A model generated the notes under the pieces. That model was not told the origin of the DNA. It was given only the letters and a program-made list of their open reading frames with translations, and did not search any database. Position numbers and translations under genes: made by a program. DNA of 64,000 nt from Durusdinium trenchii (taxonomy: Eukaryota; Sar; Dinophyceae; Suessiales; Symbiodiniaceae). The stretch lies in NCBI GenBank assembly GCA_963970005.1, contig CAXAMN010022840.1:513213-577212 (forward strand), given 5' to 3'. Below, in pieces: positions 13,474 through 24,200 of the stretch (position 1 is the first letter of the stretch; every line of letters begins with the position of its first letter).

Positions 13474-14857
13474 GGAGACGTGGCGAAGCGCGAGGCCACG
13501 TGGCGTGCCTGCCGGACGGTGGAGGGTCGCCTCAGAGTTCCTTTGCTGAACACAACGGGGCAAAGAGTCTGTGCGTTTCCAAGCATGTCAAACAATGGCA
13601 TGAGACAACTGTTTGGGGCAAGTGGAACTGGCTTAAGTCCATGTGGATGGAAGTGCCAGCGTTGTTTAGCGTCATTGTGTCATTCCAGCCTTTTTTTGCG
13701 TCATGCCCCATGCCAACCCCATGCCCTGAACAGGCAGTTCTATTAAGTTTATCGTTTTCATGCCATATTCGGCTGCCCAACATTCAGTTTGTAGGCCTTC
13801 AATTTCAACATGAACCAGACCCACTGAACGCACACACCTACTTAATGGCCCATGTGAAATTTGGGTGCCCATTCTGGGAGAAACTCCCATCTCTCCCAGG
13901 ATGTCCGTGCGGACCTTGACTCACAGCCGCCCTCCTCCCTGGCGGCCGACGTGGACGTGGCCCTGCGCTTGCTGGCGGACCGGCGGCGCGAAGCCTGTGA
14001 AGCTAAGGCCGCGAGGATGAAGCTCCGGGTGGGGTGGGCTGCATGGGTGGGATCAAGATGAGGGCACAAGAAATCAGCCATACATCCGGATTGGTAGCAC
14101 GAGTCAATCACACAATTAAATTGTATCATTCAATATCCCAAGCACCCAAGGGCTTAGGGCGCTTAGGGAACCAAAACGAAGCAACACTATTGCAACCGCA
14201 CGATTTGGCATCCCTTCGCAGTGCGAGGCCATGGCCAAAGCTAGAGCTGGCCGACCTGTTAGTCGAGCTGTGCCCCCGGAGTGGGATCCGGCACTTCGCA
14301 TGGAGGTGCTGAAGAGACGGACCGTCGGAGCGTCTTAGAGACATCCCAGAGGACACGACGGGACTCGACAAAAACCTCAACACCGACATAGCCCCTTTCG
14401 CTCATGTTTTTGAAGCTTCAGGCCCTTTTATGATTACCCCAAGGTATGACACACAGTTCATAGGAATTCAGAGGACATGTCCTTCTTGTAGCATGTTCCT
14501 GTCATACCCCACTCTGAGGGGGTCTACCCGGAAACCTGCGGGCCCCTGGTAGTACTTGCGCATAGTCGCGGACATGTTTGATGTGTATGAGAGCATGTCA
14601 GACGGAAAATCCTGGCGTATCTATCCGTGTTAGAAAATGACACAACATTTATCATATAAATTAACACAAGAACTTAAATTCTGGATGTTGGGATTTACTA
14701 TAAGGGATTATTTTTTTAATACCAGGAATGATATTCCACTCCCTTTCAGCTCGCCCAGTTGCGGCACCAAGCCCTGGCGCAGCGACCGCGCCGTGCACGC
14801 CTCGCGGCACCCAAACCTCCAGCAGCCGGTCCTCGACGAGGCCAGCGCCGGGCGAAG
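13474..14857 (+). CDS. Gene U: Arg/Ala-rich helical protein, partial
   Basis: Three well-supported exons lie at 13900-14028, 14228-14323 and 14750-14857. All start and end in phase 0, follow AG acceptors and have GT donors. A weaker first exon is proposed at 13474-13518, also phase 0. The protein starts with an acidic, proline-containing stretch, continues into a helix-forming run rich in Leu, Ala, Arg and Glu, and ends with a very basic segment rich in Pro and Arg. No catalytic motif or known domain was recognised. The 5' and 3' ends were not found; the last exon ends at GCGAAG|GTGAAC, so more coding sequence should follow or the stop lies in an unseen exon. Composition resembles gene C, but I saw no clear sequence match between them. 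Confidence 0.55.
13900..14028 (+). CDS. Gene U exon: acidic then helical segment
   Basis: Acceptor TCCCAG|GAT and donor CGG|GTGGGG enclose 43 codons in phase 0. The peptide includes the helical run ALRLLADRRREACEAKAAR. Third codon positions are GC-rich compared with the flanking AT-richer DNA, which supports coding. Confidence 0.6.
14228..14323 (+). CDS. Gene U exon: basic segment
   Basis: Acceptor GCGAG|GCC and donor ACC|GTCGGA enclose 32 phase-0 codons. The peptide includes PPEWDPALRMEVLKRRT. It joins the exon at 13900-14028 without a frame change. Confidence 0.5.
14750..14857 (+). CDS. Gene U exon: Pro/Arg-rich segment
   Basis: Acceptor TTTCAG|CTC and donor AAG|GTGAAC enclose 36 phase-0 codons starting LAQLRHQALAQRPRRARL and ending RRGQRRAK. 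The strongly basic composition suggests nucleic-acid or cytoskeletal binding, but that is only inference from composition. Confidence 0.5.
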
Positions 14858-15163
14858 GTGAACGGGAATGCATGTTCACAGCATATTTAAGCATGTGTTG
14901 ATGCGGGATTTCTGTTAAACTTATGATCCATGAAACCTTTCCATGCCATGATTCCATGCATCTATCATCAGCGAGAATAATTCCAACAACCCTCCACCCA
15001 CCAGGTAGTGACTTGTAGCTCAACACATAAGGAGGTGGCTAGGACTGGACTTCTGAGGTATCTCTCCAGATATCGCGGTCTCGGTTTGGGCATCGCTCTA
15101 GCTGCATTCCATCATTCATTCCATTGATACGGAGGTTCCCGCTACAGGACGTCTTCATTCATC

Positions 15164-15233
15164 TTGGGCTCCAGACGGCGCGAGCCCAGCGCCAAGACGG
15201 CGCGGGCCGAGCGGGCCGAGCGGGCCGAGCGCC
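15164..15233 (+). promoter_or_regulatory. Probable 5' UTR of gene A
   Basis: The stretch TTGGGCTCC followed by an ACGG-GCG segment just upstream of the gene A start is also present upstream of gene B (about 31288-31333). The distance to ATG differs by a number of bases not divisible by three, so the shared stretch lies in different frames in the two copies. This argues that it is untranslated and that the ATG at 15234 is the true start. It includes three near copies of CGGGCCGAG. No spliced-leader relic was seen. Confidence 0.5.
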
Positions 15234-15278
15234 ATGGGGCTTTGCGGCGGGAAAGCGGCGTCGACGCGAAGCCGAGAG
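15234..15278 (+). CDS. Gene A exon 1: start with MGLC motif
   Basis: The ATG sits in GCCATGG, a good initiation context, and the exon ends GAG|GTGAGG. The first residues are MGLCGGKAAS, and gene B begins MGLCKSK. Gly2 with Cys4 is the classic arrangement for N-myristoylation plus palmitoylation, which anchors proteins to membranes. Gene B also has Ser6 and Lys7, matching the myristoylation consensus better than gene A, which has Gly6. Confidence 0.65.
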
Positions 15279-18200
15279 GTGAGGGTCGATCCACTGAAGA
15301 ATGGCCACCTGGATGGAGTTGGACTGGGGACTGTCAGAACCTGACAGGGCAATGGTGGGTCAGAACCACACGGGTCCAAAGTCCTAAGACTCCTAGACGT
15401 GACATGAAAGAAAAGCAAGCCCCGAGACGCGGAATGGTGCATTTTTGCAAGCTTTTGTGGGAACATGAGCACTTCTTGCAAGCTGGCTTGGAGTTTACCA
15501 TCCCGGCTGCAGGGTGTCTTGACTCTACTGCATCCAAACACACCTTCCAACGTTTAATGGATTGGGCAGGTAATTGCTTTGGGTGTTTTTTTGAAAACTG
15601 CTTGGGTGCAGCAAACAGCAGGTACCGGAAATTGGATTGCGGGTGTTGTGGCAATGTTTGGGATGAACAACAATTTGCACAGATTCAAGCTCAAACTGTA
15701 ACTTATAATATATATATACACATGATATATACATGATATATATATATATAGTATAACTGTATAAACTTGTGCAATTTGGTTGTCAACAGATGGTTTGAAG
15801 AAGATGGGAAGAAGTCAGACATGTTTGGAATTCGGGGTTTCCTTCGGCCAGAGTTCAATCAGCCCAAGTCTAAGTCATGCTGAGAAGCGTTCAGTCAGCG
15901 CAGAGGATCGAATTCCAGCCTTCTTTGCCTCTTCCCAGCGGGGTGAAAGAGAGTGGTCTCCACAAAATCAGCCTCAGTATGACCATGTTCGCATTGGAGT
16001 TCTTTCAGGAAGGCTTTGCACATATATGAGGAAGACTATATAATTAATGTGATTTACAATAAGTTTCGATGGAGCTTCAGGCTTCAGCTTCACCACTTCA
16101 AACTGTTTGGGAGCTACCAGACCTGTGTGACAGTGTGTCCTTGCCTCGTTGCTGCCAAATTCAGGCTACTTATATTCGTCTCTCGGCAGCTTTTGTGCTC
16201 ACAGCAGGATATTTGATGGACAGCACCCTTGCACACTCGGGCTCCTCAACCAAAACTACAATATGAATTATATATATGTCATTCTCTAAGGGTTCCCCGT
16301 TCTAATTCTATTCAGTTGTGGCGGAGTTGTAGAGCAAGAGTGTATTTGCTGATCTTGTTACTCTGACCATGAAGTGGAAGCTTTGATTTTCACAAGTGCT
16401 GCCGGATTGGACAAAAGGCGCACATCATTTGTGTTGGATCGCTGCCATAACTACTCTGAGCGCAATAGATTTACCGGTGTAGAATTGAGAAAGTAGAGGG
16501 GACTCCTCTCTCCACAGCCAAGCTGGACCATGAAATGCAGATGTTGCAAAGCCCGACTGGATGGATTAGTACATCATAGTACATCTTTTTTGCTGGCATA
16601 CACACACAAATCTTGCCAGCTGTCCGTTTTTGAGCTAAAACTGAAGATTAATTCCTTGACCGGTCAAGGTTGGAGACATATTTCTTCAGTGAAAGTGATT
16701 CTTTGGTGATGTGGATCTAGTTTGCACTAGAGGAATACACAAATATGGCATGCATTGTAATTGGAACATATGGTATTGTTGAATTAGATTAAGTTATTAT
16801 ATATGGCATTTTCCGATTGACCAAGACTCATCCAGCTGGTCACATTCTTTAGAGCTCCAATCTTGCCCGGGTCCGTGCTAAAAACCTTGAACTGTGCTGG
16901 TGACGCGTTCAGCGAGGCCGTTGAATGATGAAAGCTTCTCATTGGGGCCACCGCCGCCCAACCACGACAAGCTAGACATTGTCCAGTTTGCCTCAGCGAT
17001 TTTCGTGGCGGTGGCCTGGGGATGATGATAGTGATGAGGTGTGAAACATGGGAGGGTGCCAGGTGAACATGCATGGTGCTGCTTTGTTTCCGATGTACCG
17101 TAGCGGTTTTCACTGGTACAAGTACTTTGGCCCCATCTACTTTTGCCCTTGTGGGTTGAGAGGTTGGAGTCTAGAGTCACAGCCATTGGTCATTTGGTCA
17201 GTGCTTCCCACTACTGACGTTATGTTGCAAACGCTTCCCCCTTAATTGCTAACATGTAGCCCGCCAGGATGGAGGGCAAAGGACCCAACCAGCATCCGAC
17301 ACCAGTCTGAGAAAACTGCTGGCCCGACCGGTCTCGGTGACCTGTGGGATGTCCCATGGAAACCTGTGCGGTTTGGACCGTGCTCCAAGCAAATGGTCCA
17401 TCCAAGGCGGAAGGTGAAGCCTTCTCGGTGAGCGTCATGCGCTTGGGAAAGCTGGAAGGAGAGGTGAGGTGTCAATATCGCACGGAAGAAGGGTCAGGCA
17501 CCTCTACGAAAAAGGATCGAAACAAGTACAAGCTGTTTTTTGGGGGTGCGGCGAGCAATTTGTACGCGAAACACCTGGAGGTCTAGCATGGTTTGTGAAG
17601 TCTAGTTGTTGGGATTTGCCTAGTTTGTAACCAAAAAGAGTAGACTTGACCTGTGATGCTTGTTTGATTTGTTTGCCAAACTGGACACAACTATGACTAT
17701 GATCACTAAATGTTTCTCTCTCCTGCCTTCGCCTCCAAATCACGCTGAGGTAAGGCCGGCGTCCGCTACGAGCACGTGGAGGGTGTCTTGGTGTTTCCCA
17801 GTGGAGTCTACGAGCAAAGAATCGAGATTCCCATCTTGGAGTCGCCCTTGTGGAGCGCCACCTTGGAGTTTAAGGTGGTTTTGGAAAGCCCTATGGGCTG
17901 CCAGCTGGGCAGGTACTTGAAGATATGTCGAGTCAAGGTCATTGATCAAGACTCCTTTCCTTCGAGCTACTACGCAGAAGGCATTGCTCGCGATGTTGAG
18001 GAAGAGGTCCCTCAAACTGGGCTCTTCATTGAATTTGTGAAGCATATCCTGGAGCAACCCGGAAACACGTGGAGGTTTGTCATCACTGTCATGTTTGATT
18101 CGCTGAAAAATGCATATGTTTGGTTCACCCTTAAAGCCTCCGTTTACATGGTCAACGTGGTCTTTGGTCACGATGAGAGCAGTGCCTCGGAACTCCTCAT

Positions 18201-21200
18201 CCCGGACGACCCCGCGAAGACGGCGCAGGCTCCGTGGGCTCGGCGGGGGTGGTTGCGCGCAGGCAATCTCCCAACCCATTGGTTTGCGTCCAACTGGAGG
18301 AAAGCACTGACGGTGAGTTAGGACAGTTAGGAGCTCTCTCTCGCCCTATATATATATATAACAGCAATTTTTGGTGCTTGCCGGCTGGGCCAAGAAGAAA
18401 CAGTGGAACATGTGTGGGAGACAAAATCCACTAGGATGCCCACCTTCTTTCCGCTTTCTTTCTGAAGACTGCCAGGTCATCGGCCTTTTGTATGTGTTGT
18501 TCCCTTTGCTGCTCCACATCTGGAAAGTGGTGAAGGTGCAGTTGGACCTCAATGGACGTAGCAAAGTCTATTTGCAGACCTCAGCGACTCGACATCCTAA
18601 ATCCGGTGGACATGGGGGTCCTGGTAGGCTTTGGGTGAAAACAAAATAACAACCAAAAGAAACCAAAACTGTATGGCAGATGAAAGATTGCAAGAAGATG
18701 ATGTTTTTCTGTTGGATAGGCTTTCAACTGGGGGGAGGCTGCCGTTTTCAGAACTTGATTCTTTTAAGGTGCCGAAGCCAGGATGAGAAGAAAGTCCTTT
18801 AGTACTGTACATAGCCTTTAGCATTCAATTAAGCCCCCATCGAAGACCTACGTACCATACTTTAATACTGCGGTGCCTTCATGGTCAAAAAATTACAAAA
18901 CATCCTCATCCTCCTGTTGTGGTGCCCTGGTGGTGATTTCCACATGTCCAGAGTTTTGAGCATCATCTCAGTGTTCTTATTGTTTAACGTATTTACCTTC
19001 CCGGTGTGTCACTCACCCACTGCTTACACTTGCATACATGGGTCACTCGGTCACTTCCTCAGCTGCAAGTTCACAAATATACAGGATGCAACTCCTTTTT
19101 AAGAGTTGTCCAGGATGCTTCAACTGCTTGATATTGATTGAATTACTTGTGACTTACCTCATGGTTTCTGGTCAACCCCCTGTCCTCGTGGGGGCAACAT
19201 ACGTATTTCTTTCGGACGCTGGTATGCCTCCCAAAACTTACTGTATGACAGTCAGTGAGTTTCTTTGTAGCAGGTTCTGAGGGATGTCACAAAGTCAATG
19301 TTTTGGGGCATGTTTTAATTTTGTCATGTGGCTTTGTCATGTTCGGGATGCTCTTTGTCATTCGTTGGGGGAAGTCATCTTGTTTGTGGTTTTATCAATA
19401 AATAATGTCAATTTCATTTTGTCGCTAGCTGCCGTTAGTCAAACATGATGCTGAAACAGGCACAAAAAGCACAAAAAAGAACGAGAAAACAACAACACAA
19501 CAATAACAAAACAGCACAATGTGACAAACAATTACAACAACTTGAGCAAACGCGTATTTTTGTGGATCCTGCCCCTCGCACTTTTGACCAACAAATGAAA
19601 AGTATGCCAGGTTTACTTTCCAGAGTCTGCTGGGCAAGAAAACTTCAAACCCAACACAGGTTCCTTCCAGTCGATGGAGAACAGGTGATGGTGGAGCCAG
19701 GTCAATGGGTGTGAAAATCGTTCTCCAGAGACTGAAAAAGAGGTCGTTCCTGCATCTAAAGCACCAAGAGGAACCGAGGACCGAGCCTCCGAGCTCCATG
19801 TTTCTTCTTTGCTGATGACCTCGCTGAGAAAGGGATCCGCCCTGCCGAGGTCATGCGCAAGTACATGAACTTCAGCGACAAGTCTCGGCAGGCCGTGACA
19901 CAGCCGGAGGTGGTGGCCATGTTGATGGAAAAGACTGAGACCCTGGCAGGTGGCGTCAGTGAAGTCTCAGCATTGCTGGAAACACTCGGAAAGCTCCTTA
20001 GTTGTGATTTTTGTATACGTTTTTGTGAGGTTTGATCAAGTTTCCCAACTGAGCGGTTGCGGTCTTAATGAACTATCGGCCTGCCGCACTTCTCTAAAGC
20101 CTTGCTATTATTACTTGCACCAGTGTAAGAACATAACAACGGTTTTGCCCAAATATATAGCTGAGGCTTCATTTAGATTTAAACACATAATAATTAAGGA
20201 CAATGCCTTCATGTCTCTCTCTCTCTCTCTCCCTATATTCTAGGTTGGTGATGCTGAACTACTTCGCAGTATGCAGCAATCCAGACATGACCTGGGCGGC
20301 CCCTTGGAAGGCAATGGGATCAGGACAGAGTTTCCAAGAGTCGAACATGCCAATTCTAGAGCAAGGTGTTCTTCCATGGTCAAACAAAACTAGTTCTACA
20401 GCGTAGTGTACGCTAGATTCCGAAAATCTTGACAGCCTATAGCATTTTTATAGGCCCCCCCCCCAAACCGAAAATGAGTTAAACAAACGAAACAACACAC
20501 AAAAGAGCTTGAGCTCATCTCTTCAGGTTGTGACGATGCCCGTGGTCATGATCGTGTGGTCTCTCATCCGGGACAGCGAGCTGATTTGTCAGGCACCCGA
20601 GGAGCCCTCAAAGAAACTTCTGACGACCTTTGTCTCAGAGATCAGTCAGAACTACCCGACACCTGGCGGCTGAAGAGTCTTTTTTGGGGGGATGTCTCCA
20701 AAATCAGGAAATCTACTATAGGGACCCTCCAAGATCGGTAGTACCTGGGGAGAAAAAACATGTGGGTTCACTAGGGGAAACCCTAACCACATGGAGGGTC
20801 CACAAACAGTTTTTGGTTCACATCCAGGATCATTGCTCACTACTTTCAGCGACCTCAAATGAACGAGAAGTTTGCCCACCGTGCCACCAAGTTCAACGAG
20901 GAGGAAATCCCAGTGACTTGGAACGACAGTCTTCGGGTGAGCGGAGGGCCATCTAAAAGCTAGTGGCCTTTAAGCATATATAAATGATAAAGGAATATAT
21001 AGTATATAGGCAAAGGCAAAGGAGTATCATATATAAAGGAATATACATAGCGTGATATAACAGAATATAATATAGTAGCAATGTATAAAAGGAATATAGT
21101 TCAGACTCCCAGATTGAAAGAACACAATGCTTTTCTCGGTCCATGGTGGAGAAATGGACCTGTTGGAGGGGCGCTTTGCCCTGTCGATGGACCCGTGATG

Positions 21201-24200
21201 GGTTCGAGTGGTAGGTTTTGTGGGCGGGCAATGTGAAGGGAAGGAACTGCAGCCAACTGGAGTTTGGGATTTCCGGAGGTGATGCCAAAGATGCCTCTAA
21301 AGGATCATAAGGAGAAAGAACCACAACAACACGCTAAAGCAAGACTGGCAGAAGGAAAGGGACTAGGCAATTGCAACCATCCCACAGAAGACTAGGACTG
21401 ATTCAATTCTTGATGGGTTCTGCTTGAGATCCATTTTAGGTGGGTTGCAAGCTCCCAAGGAGAGACTCAATAGGATTAAATGAAGAAACATGTCCGGCAA
21501 GTATACAATAAAGCGATCTACTCTTCAACCTACAGTGGTTTCAGAGTAGATCGCTTAATCCCTTGAACGTTTGTTTTTGATGGGGGTCCATATGAACCAC
21601 CTTCTGGGGATTGTGGCATCTACTCCTTCAATCCACTATAACTATAATCCCGTTCATTTCGAACAGGAGAGGCTCTACAAGATGAACAGCGAGTTCTTTT
21701 TCAGCTGGCTGGCACCGCTTTTCGTGGGGCTCTACATTGCCTTCTACTCACCTTTGGTTCTGGCCAAGGAGCTCCCGCTGGGCACCTTTCTCGCCACCAT
21801 CAGTTGCTGGGCACTACTTATAGGAACCTTTTCTTGGGAGCAACCCACCCATTCCACACGCAGAAGCCACGAGAAGCGAGGGGAGATCCTGGTGGTTTCG
21901 TGGGCAACCATTCGTGCTCAAAGCATCTCACTGACCCAAGCACTGCACATGGTTTGGCCGAAAGCAGCTCGGACCTGATCCCAGATCCCACAGACGACCG
22001 AGTGGGTTCCGTCAACTGAGGTGTGTTCAAGGAGGTGAGTTCCAATTTCGAAGACGGCTATGCTGGACTCAAGAAGGTCAGATCTTGCTACGGGCCCTTA
22101 GAGCCTGGGCTCAGATTCATTCCAGTTGATCCACTAAGACCCCAGCGTTCCTTTGATCAATCAATAGTCAATGGACGGCAGGGGCCGCTTCCGAATCTGA
22201 CTATATGCTGTTGCTGGGTGCTGAAATGCATCTACAACGTTGGGCTGAGGGTACCCTGCATTTGTGGGCTGGGAGAATTCTGCATGCAGCGCCAAGATGC
22301 GCCAAGCCTTTTAAGGATTATAGATTGTACGACCATTTGGGGTTGTTTTCCATTTCCATGATCCTGGAATCAACGTTTCTCGGCATCTCGTTTTACGGCC
22401 AACCTCACCGTTGTGGTTGTGACACGTGTCAGGTCGACCTCACTATCTTCCTGAATCGCCAGACCGATGTCCCAGCGCTCAAGGAGTTGGTAGACTATCG
22501 GGTTGGCGAGACGGAGCGGTGCCGCAAGAAGATCATGTCCATGCCCACCAGCCTCTCAGCCGAAAGCAGGTGGAAGGCGCTTCGCGCGTCAGGCGCTGTT
22601 GCCTTTTTTGCTTGGAATTTGTTGGTCTCGCTCCTGTTTTTGCATTTGGATCATTTGGGAACTGGGACAGAGATGGGATAGGTCGGAAATGCCAATCGTA
22701 TCCTATAGGAACTCTTTGTGGTAAATCGCCGTAGTGCTTCGGCCTCAAAGTTTAGCCCTCAAAATGACACTCCATGAAGCTCCAAGTGCAAGTGATTTCA
22801 GACAAGTTGTTACTGCCAGCGTCTCCGTTTCCCACCCCATAGATCGAGCCAGCGTCTCGGTCTCCCACCACGCGGACGTGCCAAAGAAGGCTACTCACCG
22901 GGTCCTCGTTTCCCTAAGTTCTCTTCACGCAATGCCAACACACATGTCAAAAGGCTTTCCAACGGGAGGTCGAAAACCAAGAGATTTTGATGGGAAAGAG
23001 TGTTCGGAAGGCTTCCAACGGCTTCCAACCTCCCTTGCTTGACTCTCAGGTAGCTTTGACGAGTCGGCAGATTTCCGCACGGATTTGATTCAAATTCGAT
23101 TGGAAAACGTCGGCTTGAAAATAGGCCTGGCAGGGGGTGGGGGTTGGTGGTGCAAAAGGTCCCGGAACAAGCGTAGCAAACCCAGAATCTAGGACATTTC
23201 ATGAGAATACAATTTTATAGACTCAGTAGGATTGGCCAGTCCGTTGTGCATTTTTGGGTCTGGGTACCCGCGTTGCACGTGATAGTGTGAAGGAATGCGG
23301 ATGTTGCCAGTTGGGTCCCAGTGGAATGCCGCTTTTGGAATCGAAAGGACATCCTACGTGGACAACCAACTATAACCAACTGTTTGGAATGGATAAACCA
23401 TTTGCCATAGAGCATTTGTAACACGCTGTATTTTCCTGAGAGAGTAGAACAGTTTGTGTATTAATACGTTCATGGTTAGTAATCAGTGAACCTCACAGTA
23501 GACGTAGTTAGATATATGCACGTTGTTGCAGGGGTTTGTATAAAGAAGCTGGGAAAAACCGTCCAGGCTACTCTATTTGTGCGTGAGGTCAGGTCAGGTC
23601 GTTTGGTCTGGTCTTCTCGTGCCAGTTGGAATTGTTACATCCAGTTGTCACTTAACAGCCTGAAATTTGCGGATCTTCCTATTTTTTTAAAGCACACACC
23701 CCATAGAAGAGTAGGAAGATCACAGAACTGAGAATTGGAAGATCACAGCGATCAATCAAAGACCCATCGGGCCGCGTGCTACGATGTAGAAGATGTTCGC
23801 ATGCGATCGAGCTACGCTTGGCATAGCTTTGCATCCCCCGACATTCTCAGGTAGCAACGTGGTGTTCTCTGGCATCCAGCTCTCGGTTCCTCAAGGCTTG
23901 CAGGGTGCAAAAACGGTAATCGTTTGTTGTTTGTGCAGGGCTGGTGGAAGACAAACAAGCAGTTCAATCATGGCACGCTTGCCCCGGCTAATTGCTGGCC
24001 AAAAGAGTTCAACGTCGATAAGCTAACATAGAACATTACAGCCTACAGCTGGTAAAGGAACACCCTCAAACCATCTCAAACCTATGTGTCCTTTGATCCA
24101 GCTTTTGTATGGTCTCACCGGGGGACCTAGATCCGATACTTCCCTATGTCCCTCAATTTCGAACAGATCCCGATTTCTGAGGCAAATTGGTCGCCGTCAC

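Noticed and set aside
15164..15736. 190-codon plus-strand frame over the gene A start
   Set aside because: It is in a different frame from MGLC, crosses the conserved GAG|GT donor, and its Arg/Ala/Glu repeats come from the CGGGCCGAG repeat in the leader.
17740..18279. 179-codon minus-strand frame (and the similar one at 35618-36103)
   Set aside because: Antisense of the near-identical Calx-beta exons; the plus strand carries the domain.
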